DNA of 64,000 nt from Strobilurus pachycystidiatus (GCA_019915135.1 JAHLMK010000001.1:5828001-5892000), one strand, 5' to 3'. Counted from the stretch's first letter, positions 12,318 to 24,855 are shown. Numbers and translations are program-made. The notes: a model not told the origin generated them from the letters alone.

Positions 12318-13262
12318 TCACTTTGATCGCTCCTTCATCAAGCGCTCGCACTCGTCCCATATCTCGCTCTGCGTCCTCAACAGCCCCTCTGAAGCTCCTT
12401 GAACATCATGCCAACTGCGCATCCCAGCGTTCCAAAGACCCTCCTCGATCACGTCCCTATACTCTAGGTGACGGTCCTTGTAAGACTCATCCAACAAAAG
12501 GACGCCGAGGCCCCGTGCTATCTCAGCTGCGCCTCTCAGTTCTCCCTTGAAGTCAACTGTCGACATCCAAGCCTCGTGCATCGGGATAAATTGGCGCGAA
12601 GAGAAGATGATGACAAGAAGAGATAATGGTCGGGGGATGGAGGCGACAACTTTTCGGAGGATGTCTGCAGTGAAGCGAAAGTAAATTCTGACCATGACGT
12701 GCGTGAGCTGGGGGCAAGCTTCCCAGAAACAGTCAAAATTCACTTCGCCGAGCTCTTCGCGGGACAGGATAATGATCAGGTGGGTGCCAGAAGGCAGGAG
12801 AGGTTGATCATAGTCACGGACAGTGGCGTAGCGAAGCGAAGGGAGAAACTCGAGCGGGTGCCAGTCAGGATGTGCGTCGAGCTCCAGAAGACCAGGACAA
12901 GCATTTACTATGAATGAAACATCCCTCCTACTCTCGCTAATGTCAAAATCCCATATGTCAAAATCGGAGACGTAGAGCGCTTTGACGTTCTGCGCGAAGA
13001 AGGAGGCATCATTGCGTAGCCGAATGGATGCGACGAATGCATTCAGAGCATCGGGGCTCTCGATCTGCACAAAGCGATAGAGAATGGGATCTATCCTAGA
13101 GCCAGATGTAATATCAGAGATCATAGTAGACAGACTCAGTGAGGCGTACCACTCGCGCACGACTTTCGACACGAGGCACAGAGTCGCAGCAGTTGTATTA
13201 TCATTCTGGGCAGCTTCCTCCATAATGATTCGCACAAGTTCCACAGGCAAGTCAGGAGGCAT
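12318..13262 (-). CDS. F-box-like protein, single exon
   Basis: The 314-residue product comes from one uninterrupted frame. The N-terminus MPPDLPVELVRIIMEEA followed by AATLCLVSKVVREWYASLSL is a good F-box-like core: a Leu-Pro-x-Glu-Leu helix and then the LCLVSK helix. The remainder has alternating hydrophobic segments (LRYATVRDYDQPLLPSGTHL, LLVIIFSSRQFIPMHEAW) seen in mushroom F-box-like proteins with no named C-terminal domain. It probably recruits an unknown substrate to an SCF complex. It is not closely similar to the F-box-like gene at 5957-7422, so the two belong to different subfamilies. No intron is needed. Confidence 0.7.
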   Translation of the reverse strand: MPPDLPVELVRIIMEEAAQNDNTTAATLCLVSKVVREWYASLSLSTMISDITSGSRIDPILYRFVQIESPDALNAFVASIRLRNDASFFAQNVKALYVSDFDIWDFDISESRRDVSFIVNACPGLLELDAHPDWHPLEFLPSLRYATVRDYDQPLLPSGTHLIIILSREELGEVNFDCFWEACPQLTHVMVRIYFRFTADILRKVVASIPRPLSLLVIIFSSRQFIPMHEAWMSTVDFKGELRGAAEIARGLGVLLLDESYKDRHLEYRDVIEEGLWNAGMRSWHDVQGASEGLLRTQSEIWDECERLMKERSK

Positions 13263-13458
13263 GTTCAGCGTCGGTTCGAAGGCACGGTGGCTGTGATCAT
13301 ATTACATGCGTGCGTAAGCAAGTATTACGTTCCACTCCTTTCCCTCTGTCCCTCATGTCGCTCTCCATATCCCGACGGACGCTCGCCTCAACATTTACTT
13401 GGCGCCGGCGCTAGGGCCCAGCTACTGACTGTCTATGGGTTTTCCTGCCGTGTCGACA

Positions 13459-14010
13459 TGCCACCATTGTGGGCAGGCGCGCGACATGGGTGATGGGGGC
13501 ATATGCCTTGTTCTCCATTTTCCGCTCGCGCAACAACTACACTCTATTCCGCATGGGCCGAACGGATGCACAAGTGCTACCGATATGGACACGGCGCTTG
13601 CTTGACAGACGGACACATGGCTTACAAGCGCAAGGCGTCGCAGGAAGAATCCTTCCAGTGTGGCAAGGAATGTACTTGTGCGTTGGCTTCTCGATCTCTC
13701 CCTTCCTGTCGCCCGTCATCTTCCACCCCTTCTTTCCCTTCTCCTTCACTTCCTTTACCCTCGCTCTCACCTTCTCAGCTACTTTGTCTCTTCCTCAAAT
13801 CCTCGTTCTGCTTGCTGACCTCCTTCACTTACGCAGCACCACTCAACTGCCGCCCATGCCGCGAACCTGGTCACCTCTCGCGACATATCCCCCGTTTCAA
13901 AGGTGCGGCCAGGAGGGGTGAGTCTGCTCATCTTCTTCTGGTGTCGAGAGTTGCCGACGACTTTTCTTTCTTGTCCAGACACGAGGGCAACCATGACGAT
14001 CACAAATGAG
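13459..14010 (+). pseudogene. Decayed zinc-knuckle (CCHC, CNBP/GIS2-type) gene relic
   Basis: Across about 550 bp the plus strand shows, in order, eroded CCHC knuckles in shifting frames: CHHCGQ (13459), GHMPCSP, CYRYGHGACLTDGHMAYK, FQCGKEC and CRPCREPGHLSRHIPRFK. Each keeps parts of C-x2-C-G-x-x-GH-x-x-R-D-C-P but lacks one or more ligands. A pyrimidine-rich intron-like tract (about 13670-13832, ending CTTACGCAG) and a second one (about 13918-13979, ending TTGTCCAG) remain at places where introns would separate knuckles. The intact family binds single-stranded nucleic acid. The pattern is suggestive, not proven, and no continuous coding frame exists. Confidence 0.4.
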
Positions 14011-14249
14011 ACCAGCGACACAGTGTACACGAGCAATCTATATCTCCCGAAATTCAGTCGAATTATGTGTCCAAAATATGTTTGCAAGTCAGTACAATAT
14101 GAACGTGATCTCCTGTAGGCTAGTCTGCATATCATCTACTATCTACTAGCAATCTCACGTCATTCAAGAATCAATGCGGCCCATCCTGCCTCGGGCCGCC
14201 TCCTTTACAAAAAGATACAGTATGATACATTATCTTTCCCGCAAAGCAA

Positions 14250-17200
14250 TCACTGTTCATCTATAACCTTCCGTATCTCCTGCGCGATGGCAAACGCCAT
14301 CCTTGGTGGGAACGATCTTGCGACTTGATAATACTGTGACTTGAGAGTGCCGACGAACTTCCAGGAGTCCTGTCCACGTCGCGTGAGAAGGACAGTTCAT
14401 ACGAATTCATGGTATCGCTTACAGGGAAGGATGCGACGCGCGCCATTTCGCGTACAGTCAGGTAGCGTTGTGGATGGTCTGTAGTACAACAGGTGGTCAA
14501 TCTTGGAAAGTTCATGCGGAGGGGATTTCACTTACGCGGATGGCGACATCGTGTCTTAGACGAGGGAAGCTTGAAAAGACCTGTACACGGAACCAGGTCA
14601 CAATGGTGCACTCCAGCTCGAGCTCTCTAAGGACTTACACGGAAGTGGTTTATCCCACTCAGCCACCGTAGTACCCTCAGACTCTACGTCCGGAGAGACG
14701 CAACCCGTACAGTGACTCGAGGCCGGTTGGTCTGCATCGTGGAGGTGGCTGAAGAGTGTCAAGAAGCCATCAGGTGACGAACGGCAGGTTGGGTTTTGCC
14801 ACTCCAGGTCCGGGATAACGTCGTTGAGTGCAACGTTTTGATTTGGATGCGTAGGCGCTGGGAATGCGGGCTGCGGATAATGGGGTGCCGATGCTATGAC
14901 TACTGTGTAGGAGCCTTCGATGGGAATGCCAAAGTCTTGCGCTTTGAGGACTGCGATGGCGAAACTGTAGTCAAGCTTCATGAGCTCCGTCTGAAGTTTT
15001 CCGAGACCTGAGGACATCTATGGGGCTGGTGAGAATGCATGAACGAAAGGTGAAACGTGAATACACACCGAAATATTGCAGACCTTCCACATAGACATTC
15101 AGAACCAACACAAAGATAGAAAGAAACGTAACGCACCGCATATGCAGGTTTGACTGCCTTGATTGCTTGAACCAGAACGTGTTCACCCCGGGAATGATTT
15201 CCTGCCCTGGACTCGTTGACAAAAAGCGCCGCTATCGGAGCTGCCCAAGATCTCTGGTAGAAGTCTCCGAGACTCTCCGTGTACACACTAGTCCTGAGGT
15301 TGGTCTGTGGAACGAGCAATCAGACACCCGACATGCTTTATTGAAGGAAATGTATACATCGAAGGCATAAGCGAGAGTCAGATTTGGCTCTACCGCACAT
15401 CGAACAGAGAATCCGGCGTCCTTGAAGCCACATGATGCACCTCCGACGCCACATAAAATGTCGACCATTTCTAGGGTGGGAGGGAGATTCGGTTTTCGAG
15501 CGATAGATCCCACACGCTTGAACGCCATATCGTAACCACAGCCAGCTCGCTGGATTCCCCATTGACACAAGTAGTGCCCTTCCTTCTCCTTCGGTCCGGC
15601 AGTAGCCTCCACCGTGACAGTCGAGTGGATCTTGACCAGGTCAGAAACCCTGAACCTAACCGAATCTTCAATCGCTCCTGCATGCCCTTGCTCATGGAAT
15701 ACGAGCAACAGTTCATGCGGAGAAGCGTCCCTCGAATAATGCTGTAACTCGACGTATTGGGTGACAGATAGAACTGCGACGTCAAACTCATCTTGGGGAT
15801 CCTCGGGAAGTTCGATGTCGTGTAAGAGGATGATGTTCTTCTTGATGATGCCATCACTTCCTTTGAGGTCGACGAGGTAGTGGTGTTTGACGACCAGCTT
15901 TTGAGATCCAACGAAGATTGATTTCGAGTGGAAGTACGATCTCTCGTTGTTTGACGACTATATCGGTGAGAGTATGAGTTTGTGCGTCAAAACAAAGTAA
16001 AAGAATGATGTTACCAATGAAGCGTGCTTTGCTAAGAGGATGTCTAAAGATGGCTCCTCAGTCGCGGGCTGCTGTGGACCTTCATCGTCTGAGTCATCGT
16101 CGGACCCAAACCCGTCTGGAAAGTCGCCAAATCCTGCAGTGGCTTCGTTTTCAGCAGAATTCGGCTTGGCATCACCATCCTGCAAGGACGTATCACTACC
16201 TGCAGCTGATGAGACCTTCGTGACAGGCGGTTGGGAACCAGCGACGACCGCAGCAGCAGCCGAAGGAGCGTGATCATTGGATGGGGCCGTAGCAGGTGGC
16301 GCCGGAGAGTGGATGATTGTATGGGATGCAAAATTAGCACTCTTAATTCCTCCACTGACCGACGACTGAGCGAAGACCTTTATGAGAAGGCTATAGCCGA
16401 CACTCATGTCCAAGGCGGCAATCCGACCCTTAAACCTGGGCTGCTTCATGTGGCCCTCCAGTACTTGGTTTCCATCCTTCTCAACAATGACGTGCCAACC
16501 ATCGGCACCAGAGTCTGTGGGATCCCACTGGACAGTGACTGAGCCGTCTGGAGCCAATTCGACCACGACTGATGTGGAGAACGGAGGGGATGGAGGAACG
16601 GTGAACGGAAATGACGGACAGAACAACGCTCCATTTTTCTGCCAGCAAATCTGGGCGTGATACTTCTTCCCTCGTGGTAAATCATTCAGTCTAAGCGAAC
16701 TCTGTTTGAACTGCCTAGCGTGCCAGAAGGGTGATGCTACGGTCAAAGCGTTAGCAGAAAGTGTAATTGAGAATTGGAGACGCACCCGAATCTTCGACGG
16801 TCTCGTCTGTTGCAGTGTTCGACGCAACCCTCGAATCCGACGTTGTCGACATTTTCACCACAAACCCTTTAGCATGAACGCGCCGTTCATCATGGACTCC
16901 TTCGGTATCCATATCCATGGCGCCATCATCCAGCTTCGTGGGTCCTTCAACCACACCAGAGTTCCTCGTCAACAACGGCTGCTCTACTTCAGCACTGTCT
17001 GTGATAATCACATCAAAATCCTCCACCTCGTCATCCGTCACCCAGGAAAGAACCATGTCCCAAGGCGCATCACCTGCGCCATCTTTTGGCCTCACGGCAT
17101 CAAATTTGACGTTCCGAGGGATAGACTTGAGTGCAAGCTGGCGACCCATGGACATCTCCTGGCGCTGAGCGAGACGAACATCGCCGTTCTCCTGCGTAAC

Positions 17201-19248
17201 TAGATGGAGAACGTATAGTGCAGCACAGTCGCAGACGTTCTCCGGTGCCACCTCGGGCCAGAAGTTCTCCTCGCAGTTCGCCTGCCCATCTTTGCCTGCC
17301 TCCAGCTCTCCGTTGGACTGCTTAGCCGCGTCGTCTGTATAGCGGGTGCACATACGAAAGAGGTTCTTCGCATGCACCCAGACCGGCGATAGAGTCAATT
17401 CATGCAACAAGACCTTGTTGTTGTCCACTACAATCTCGATCCCCATGTCCGCCGGCGCCGCTTTGAAGCTGAACACATCTCGGAAACGCGTCATCTCCTG
17501 GTCAAACTCGAGGAACGCCTGGATGAGGTGGGCTGTGTAGCGCATCTGAGGCGAATGCAAGCCGTACTGTGTCGATGTTTCCAAATTTCGGAACTTGTGG
17601 ACTCGCGCTGCTTCTGGAGTTTTGATGAGCTCGTGTTTGAGCAAGGCTTTGTGGAAATTCTCTGGGATCCAGATCGCCCGCTTCGCCAGAACCTGCTCGA
17701 TGATGCGTACAGGCTCCGTAGTATCCGTCGCGTAGTAGAAGAACGCGTCAGCGCCTTTCTCCTCTCGGAGCTGGTCAAGGAGTATGATGGCCTCGTCTTT
17801 CTCGAGAAGAAATTCGATGTCCTTGACTTCGATGGATTCGTGTTCGGTGAGAAGAAGATCGATGTAGAGTTTCCGGGCCCGCTCCGAGTCCTTGAAGAGG
17901 GATTTCCAGATGAGATAGGTCGCATCAGCGCAGCTCTCGTCATCCTCCAGACCAACACGGTCACGGCTGATCTGGACATCTGACCAAATATCCACGCCAT
18001 ATTTCAATCCTCCGTGATGGGATCGCTTCTGAACGAAGACACCTTTGACCTGGAGGTAGATGAGCAATACCTGAGATCCCCAGAGACAAATACATACATA
18101 GATGGTGTGGTGCAGTTCCGGGTCCAGAAGAATGGCACCGACGCGCTTCTCGCCGATGAGATCGGCTTCGAGGGAATCCTGGGCCGGGAAAAGAAAAAGG
18201 AAGGAGCCAAAGTCGATTTTGTTTATGGGAAAGTTGGTAATTTGGGTGAGGACGCCATTGACCTTGAACTTCGACGCGGTCTGATGGGCTTCCAGAACGC
18301 CCTCGCAGTAGAAGAAGTCCCAGTGGTGCTTTCCCGTCACGTAGTGGACGTCGGAGCTCTGGTCGCGGTCTCCTTGCTTTTGGCGAATGATGGCGTTGAT
18401 GCCCTGATAATGATAGTTCAGCAAGTATCGAAATGAATGGAATATAAACAACGAACCATCTTCATGCCGTCTCCGTGTTGGCCAATGAACCCATCCTCCG
18501 GTTCTTTGGAGGAGTAGCCGAAGGTCATACAGTCAAAGTCTAAAGTCTCCCCGCCGTTGTAGAGTTCGATATCGCCTTTGGTCGGAGGGCCCGCCTCAGC
18601 CCACGGCCAATTCGCATAACGTCTGGCCCCACCCTTGAAACTAACCCACCCAAGCGGGGGTAGCTCCTTCCTTCGCTTTTTGGACGGAGACGCATCAATA
18701 TTGGGGGGAGTGTATGGTTTGTAGTGAAGAGTGAAGGTGACCGTCTCGTCTTGGGGGACGTCGAGGAGATCTAAGGTTCTGGGAGGTCGAGCCGGATTCA
18801 TGGCTTGGGAAGCGGGTGGAGAGCAGACAAGACGCGCCTCGATGTCGCGCGCAGTGCATGTGGTGCCCTCCAGCTTACGGAGATGAGAAAGCGCGCCGTC
18901 AAACATGTTCTGAATCAGCTCGCGGAGGCCAGCTTCCCGCGGCCAAAATTCGGCCTTTCCGTACCCCGCTGAGATATTCATATCCTTCCGGTTTTTGTGC
19001 TTGGCGACGCCGCCAGGACCTAGCACAAATTTGGGATTCCAAGGCCCTGCACCGGGGAGGCGGGAGGTAATTTTAGAGACGGAGGCGCGGGGTTTGGATG
19101 GGGAGGAGGTTTTTCGCGATTTAGATGGGGATTGGCCGTAGTCAGAGTCATCGTCCTCATTCTCGTCGTCGTCGTACTCAGGGTCGTCGGATTCCGGTTC
19201 ATACCTCTTTCGGGCGCGACTGGGCAGCTCATAGGCAGAAGGTGCCAT
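14250..19248 (-). CDS. Gene A: GHKL ATPase - BAH-like - C5 DNA methyltransferase-like fusion protein
   Basis: This is a large multi-exon gene of roughly 1400 codons. The start at 19248 begins an acidic, Ser/Lys-rich tail. Next comes a GHKL module: N-box GLRELIQNMFDG (about residues 107-118), the degenerate DIELYNGGETLDF, and the lid IGQHGDGMKM near 18470. VKGVFVQ and SRDRVG (near 17960) match the S5-like domain that follows GHKL domains. A beta-sandwich region (FTVPPSPPFSTSVVVE and TVQWDPTDSGADGW) and an acidic linker (SDDDSDDEGPQ) precede a BAH-like region (KLVVKHHYLVDLKG; near 15890). The methyltransferase part has motif I VDILCGVGGASCGFKDAGF (near 15455), motif VIII region FGIPIEGSYTVVIASAP, and motif X GTLKSQYYQVARSFPP before the stop at 14250. 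The catalytic Pro-Cys, ENV and Q-R-R motifs are not seen. Genes B and C are paralogues. Likely nuclear; activity is doubtful. Confidence 0.82.
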
Positions 19249-20057
19249 GGGCGAAGATGAACGTCAAGGTTCAAACTGCGAAAGCCGAAATTCAACTTAG
19301 CGGCTCGGACCGAATGCCGAGTTGCAAGAATTATTGCTGCCGGCGGTGATCCTTACTTAGAACTTGCTTCGGTCTCACTGTCATTTCACTGCGCCAGTAC
19401 TTACGATACATACAATCATGGGATTTCAGGCTTGAAGACGCGCTTACAGCACACTTGCTTGTGAGACCTGGTTGACGGGCAGTCATGCTGGGCGCGTTCT
19501 CTCATCAGTCATCAGAACGACGCGATTCGCGACCCTCTGGCTTGTCAAAGAGAAAGAGTACTGCTGCGAGTGGTCTCTTATACCTCCTGCCTGAGAAGCC
19601 CACAGTCAAATGCAAGCGTGATGTGGGAGATGTCGCCAGTCGGTTTGAGATCTGTACAATTGACGTGACAGAATGGAATGAAGACTGCTGCTGGACTCCT
19701 GGAGCATGTTTGAGACTCACGAGCCTCAAGGGTGGTGAGTGCCAGCAACCTCCCCCTAGAGAACGAGCCTGTTCGTCAGGCTCGTGGCGTTGACGGCGAT
19801 TTATTCTTTCGCCTCTTGTTGTAGCATCGGCAAAGTTCGTCTTCGCGAATGAAAATTTGGATAAACAGGTCCAACACTCATCAGCAGAATGAAAGGAGAT
19901 ATCGAAAGCGCGTAGGATGTCGCTGCGATTAGACGCCGGCTGGTGATACAGTCATGATTGTACAGTAATCTAGTAAGGCCGTGCGTTATAATTAGAGGTT
20001 ACGAACGAAAAGAGAACAACGAGCTCACATATATACAAGATCATTCGGTAGACAAGT
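19249..20057. other. Spacer upstream of gene A
   Basis: About 0.8 kb between the start of gene A and the stop of the upstream same-strand small membrane protein gene. It presumably holds the gene A promoter. Short open frames on both strands overlap each other and look non-coding. Confidence 0.5.
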
Positions 20058-20548
20058 TTATCTGCTGCGATTCGGTCGATCATTCGCTACGGAGAATTGA
20101 TAGTCAGACGCTACGATTAGCGCCACGATAGCGCGTGTCACTTACCGCTCCACATATCATTCCAGGCCTCTTGTAAATCCCGGAACCGATGCCTCAGAGT
20201 AATCCCCTCTTCGTCTGTCGTATCCAGCCACTGATTGATATCATCTCTCAGTTGCATCTCAAGATCCATATACACCGTGCTCGACCCTTGCAGTTTGTCC
20301 ATCTCCGCCAGTACCTTACCCATCTCCTCCTCTCCATCTCCCCCTACGTCGTCGGAGCGTAGCTTGCGCAAACGCTCCGAAAGGATCTGGTAGTTCGCAT
20401 TCTGGTGATACTTGAAAGCGATGATGCCGAAGACGAGGAGGGGGATGGATATGAAGAGGGTCGTTATGCGATAGAGCATTCGGGGGAGGGAGAGGATTAG
20501 TGTGATTTGGTGCCGTGTTGAGGCGTAGAGGTCGGTGAGTCTGATCAT
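20058..20548 (-). CDS. Small membrane protein P1 (paralogue of the gene at 33773-34232)
   Basis: The start at 20548 (MIRLTDLYASTRHQ) is chosen because the membrane segment follows shortly and the upstream part of the frame is unlike the paralogue. A hydrophobic segment (TTLFISIPLLVFGIIAF) is followed by a cytosol-type region with SERLRKLRSDD and EEEMGKVLAEMDKL, probably helical. A GTAAGT donor after GGAGCG and a short last exon give the end ANDRPNRSR and a TAA stop at 20058-20060. The paralogue beside gene C has the same layout (LRRLQAP, EKEMAEVLAQMDEL) and the same last-intron position. No domain is recognised. It sits upstream of gene A on the same strand. Confidence 0.6.
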
Positions 20549-20817
20549 GGCGGTTGAAAGAGGATTGTGGCACTTACACGTGATTGGGTCAAAGTTGTTT
20601 TTGACCATCATGTTCCATTGAGCGCGCCGTCCCTTGCTTGTCACTTGGTGGGTGTTTGTCTGACTTTCAACCAGAACCACTAGTACTGGGAATTGCTTGC
20701 AATCTGAAACTGGACGATAAACTACTTCTGGGCCCCGATCCTCCAATTTCGCATTGCTGAAGACCTTTTGACGCGCCCTACTGGCCGCGAATCCGAATAC
20801 ATGATGTGAGTTGTACC

Positions 20818-21381
20818 CTAACGTATCCACCGATTCTCCTCGACATCATACACCGGGAGCTTGACCCCCGTCTCAACGTCAGAGTCGTGTTCATCCGAGT
20901 CGAAGACTCGAAGTCCTGGGTCTCCTGCAGCCTTTGACTGTCACTATCTTTCCCCTCTCTCCCATTCCCCTTCAGCTCTACATTGCCAACAATTTGGCTT
21001 GGTTGGCTCGTCGAAGAAATACACTCTATCTACTGTTGCCCGTGCCTTGTAGCGGATTCATTCGGGCATGTCCCGGTAACGGCTTCATAGTGACGCGCAC
21101 ACCCCAGAGTTCGCGAGGGTTCCAGAGTACCTTCTGAATAGCGCCGTTCCTCCAGTAAAACTCTTTGAACTCCCGCATTCCTCGGTAAACTCCTCCTCAG
21201 AATCATCCGTAAACTCAATGTCCGGGTTGTGTAATCACACCTTCGTGTAGCTCTGCTCGAAGACATACATTCTTTCTCCCATCCCGAGTCTGTCTACCAG
21301 ATTGGGAACGATGGGGTCATATGCTGGGCGGTCATCGTTGTAGATGACGGCGGTGTACGGGAATCAGTTGGGTGCGCCGAT
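20818..21381 (-). pseudogene. Frameshifted relic of an unidentified protein-coding gene
   Basis: Protein-like segments run consecutively on the minus strand in different frames: PYTAVIYNDDRPAYDPIVPN, then VDRLGMGERMYVFEQSYTKV (stop), HNPDIEFTDDSEEEF, then after a shift EFKEFYWRNGAIQKVLWNPR and ELWGVRVTMKPLPGHARMNP. After further shifts come VYFFDEPTKPNCWQCRAEGE and LRVFDSDEHDSDVETGVKLP. The composition and order look like one protein broken by indels and a stop. I do not recognise the family. It lies just upstream of P1 and may be a collapsed accessory gene or transposon-related protein. Confidence 0.4.
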
Positions 21382-22630
21382 GCTCTCTGTCCTTCAGGAT
21401 CGAAGACTATACCCATACGAGGCTATTCAACCCACCGCCTACCACTCATCTGGCCCAATCGTGGCGTACATTTATAGAGTGCTCCGGTCACGAACATACG
21501 ATACGTTGAGGTTTGGAAATGGGGGACAAAGATCGAAAACTACACCACCCGTTCACCGCCTACCAATTTATTCCTCATTCAAAATCACGTCGCCGTGTTC
21601 CATCTATCACGGTTGACTCAAACGTGGCGTACATTTATAGGTACTCATAAAACCATATATGCGCTCCTACGAAATACTGCCATGCGTTCGGGCATGGGAT
21701 GGATATGGTGAAACAACCCACACGTCCCAGATAGTTAGCTGTCCAGTCGTTCGGCCGAGAGAAAGGGTATGTAAAGCAACTAAAGATAGTTTTTGTTCGT
21801 GTCAAGGCATTCGGACCATGTCATGATCACTTACAGCACTGTACGATTTTCAAACACTAACTTCTCTAGCTACTTAGCGATCCTATAGAGTTGCAACGCG
21901 GGTCCATAAACGCTTGCTAGACGCAAAACTCTGTGTAAAAATGCCAAGCATACTAATGTCTTCACAGGGTAGAGAACCAGCGAAGTATTACTGACCTCTT
22001 TAAGTTGGCCAGACTTTCCATGCGACGACATAGAAATGCATCGGCATCCTGCGGCAACGGTGTCCTCGCTGACAGGTAACGCCACCCATAGAGGTAAGGT
22101 CGAAGGTGACTCGGAAGCTTGGAGGAACGTTCCTGATTGCCGAAATCAAGGCTGAAGAATGAGTGATAATTCCACGGAAGGAGGCTGGAGGCAGAAAAAG
22201 AGATCACACGACCGTTAACGCATTGTCGAGTGCGCGCCCATGGCGCGTCGAGTCGTCGGCCATCCACTTCTAGCATTGCTCTCTCCCCAAATATTATCGT
22301 GCAAATTCAATGCAGATGAGAGACTAGTGCAGCGGCTACCCTCAGGATCCGAGTGCGCATATACCTCTCTTCGGCGACTCGAATAGAGTCTAGGAACGTT
22401 CAAAGTGCAACGCCCAGGAACACGGCCTGGACATCACTTCGGGGAGGAAAAGCGCTTACGTACGCGACTTGACGGGCGATTCGCGACGAACGTGCGTGGC
22501 TATTTTTGGCTCGGACTGGGTTATATTTGTTCCACCAGCAGCGCTATGTTCTCCAGCTTTCCCTCCTGCTCTCTCCCGCCACAGACACCGCCAACAGTGC
22601 GCCGACTGCGCTCGCCACTCCGCCGCTTTG
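21382..22630. other. Gene-free stretch upstream of the MFS transporter
   Basis: No supported gene. The phrase CGTGGCGTACATTTATAG occurs twice (21460-21477 and 21623-21640), and CACCGCCTACCA precedes each copy at differing distances, suggesting an old local duplication. The proximal promoter of the transporter at 22631 lies at the right end. Confidence 0.5.
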
Positions 22631-24855
22631 ATGGCTGAAAAATCCGACCGTGATTCGGCGTCGACTCGGACCAGCGAGGAGCTGCTCCGGGAAGCACTCT
22701 ACCCAGAAGACTCGTACTCGGGGACCACTTACTGGGCCGACCTGCCCTCTGGCGAGCAGAGAAAATGGGTCAACGCGCAGTCCAACGCCGAGGCGTGGCG
22801 CGAGCTGAAGGTTGTCGGCACGATGGCCAAGCTCGATCCCCTATCGCCTCTCTCGGCGTACTTTAGGCGATATGTTATGAACGGAATGGTGCGTTCTTCT
22901 GTACATGCTCTGTGATTCAACTAATCCATTGTATTAGGGCCTTTTCGTCGAAGGGTGCGCGCTCGTTTCTCCATCTTCCTTGTCACACGACCTAACCGCC
23001 AGCCCAGATACGTCCTGTTCTCCATCGGAAATCTGTCATCTCTCTTCTCCTCCGTATGGCCTGCGTGCTGGAAGAAGTACACCTCGTGCACCAAGAGTGA
23101 GTGGCCCATCGATAGTGTCACACGACCTAAAATATGCTTCCGGTAGACTGGGTATTCGCTGTCACCTACCTCGAAATCATCGGCATCATCATCGGTCAAG
23201 TTCTAGTCGGTATCGAGGGTGATTGGATCGGACGTGAGGATTGTTTCTATACACAAGCCATCCTCGCACTAACGCGCTCTCGCAGGTAAATTCGGTCTTG
23301 TCCAGGATGCCGTAGTCATGTTCATTGGCGTAATTCTGCTCATGTCCGTCTGGGGTACCACACTCAACGGTTGGGTCATCGCTTATGGCGTCTCCCTCTT
23401 TGTCTACGGCGTTGGTGTCGGCGGCGAATACCCCATGACCTCCACCCGCTCTCTCGAGAACCGTCTTACCGGCGCCGCTGGTCGCCGCGACGACCGTCTC
23501 CACCGCGGCCGTAACGTCGTTCTTGCCTTCCTGATGCAAGGCTGGGGCCAAGTGTTCAACCAGTCCCTGCTCATGATCCTACTCATGATCTTCCACCACG
23601 GAAGCCACCAACCGCCTTACAGCGCCGTCGCTACACAATATACTTATCGAGTGTCTTTCGGCATAGTCGCCATCCTCCATCTGTGGTTGATCTACTACCG
23701 TTTCTACAAGATCAAAGGTGAGTGGACGTGACCTCCCTCGAATGTTCTAACACATGCATGCAGATGCTGATACCGTGGTCAATGCTGCCAAGAAACGCTC
23801 GAACGTCTCCGGGTACGATGCCCAGTCTCTCGGGCTCATAGGCTCTCACTACTGGCACCGCCTATTGGCTACCGCCGGTGGATGGTTCTGCAACGACTTC
23901 TTCTTCTACGGCAACAAGATCTTCGCGGGGACATTCATCAGTGTCATTCATCCCGGTGCTTCGCTATTCGTGACATGGGAGGTACGTGACGCGATTTGCT
24001 CTGTCTTCTCCGTCTAACAAAGTCCAGTACAACTTGCTCAACTGCGCCGTCTCGCTTGTCGGCTACTATCTTGCGGCCTTGCTCATCGACTACAAGTTCT
24101 ACGGTCGCAAGCGCATGCAACAAGTCGGGTTCTTCTTTGACTTTATGTTCTTCCTCTTCGGCGCCATCTTCTTCCCCCAACTCCAACACGCCGGCACAAA
24201 CATCAAGGTGTTCCAATTCATGTACTACATGTCCTCCTTCTTCAACCAGTTTGGGCCCAACTGCACGACGTTCCTCGTCGCCGCCGAAGTCTACCCTTCC
24301 TCCATCCGTTCGACGGCGCATGGGTTTAGCGCCGCCTGGGGCAAGCTCGGCGCGCTCGCGCCCACCATCCTGTACAACTATGTCGGCAACCAGACCAAAT
24401 TCTGGGTCGTGCCCTGGTTCGGTCTTGTGGGTGCTGCCCTCACCTTCCTCTTCCTCCCCGACACCACCGGCCTCGATCTGCGGGAGCAGGAGCGCTACTG
24501 GGCGTGTGTGCGCGCAGGGCGTCCGGAGGACTACCACGGGATCGCCGTGCACCCGCGGCACCTCTCCTGGTGGGAGATCCACGTCCTCAAGCGCCATGAG
24601 CACTACAACCCGGACCTCGACAAGCTGGCGAAGATCGAGGAGCTGAGGATTCTGTACGAGGCGCATTTGATTGCGCAGAATGACGAGACGGGGGATAGCT
24701 ACGACCCGGATCATGCGTTCATCTCGAAGGATGTGGCTGGGTTTTTCGAGCAGGAGAATTTTGAGGGAAAGAGGGCGGCGCAGTCGGATAAGGAGAAGAG
24801 GATGCACGAGGAGGCGCCGCAGGTTAAGCTGAAGGCCAAGTTGGAGGGTGTTTAG
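22631..24855 (+). CDS. MFS transporter, phosphate/organophosphate (PHS/Git1-like) type
   Basis: This is an intact major facilitator superfamily permease. The start at 22631 gives MAEKSDRDSASTR and a hydrophilic N-terminus. Exon 1 ends at 22888, and exon 2 resumes at 22938 with GLFVEG. Six short introns join segments rich in membrane helices: VTYLEIIGIIIGQVLVGIEG, then VYGVGVGGEYPMTSTRS, which is the conserved helix-4 motif of PHS-type transporters (GGxYP). Later come NDFFFYGNKIFAGTFI, FQFMYYMSSFFNQFGPNCTT and FLVAAEVYPSSIRSTAHGF, typical of the second half. The stop is at 24855 after a long charged C-terminal tail. It probably works at the plasma membrane as a proton symporter for phosphate or phosphodiester compounds. 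The substrate is inferred from motif resemblance only. Confidence 0.82.

Noticed and set aside
17402..17983. 193-codon plus-strand frame inside gene A
   Set aside because: Antisense shadow of the GHKL/S5-like exons, which have clear motifs on the minus strand.
23944..24807. 287-codon minus-strand frame
   Set aside because: It is the antisense of the well-supported MFS transporter exon and has a repetitive Val/Glu/Arg composition typical of shadow frames.
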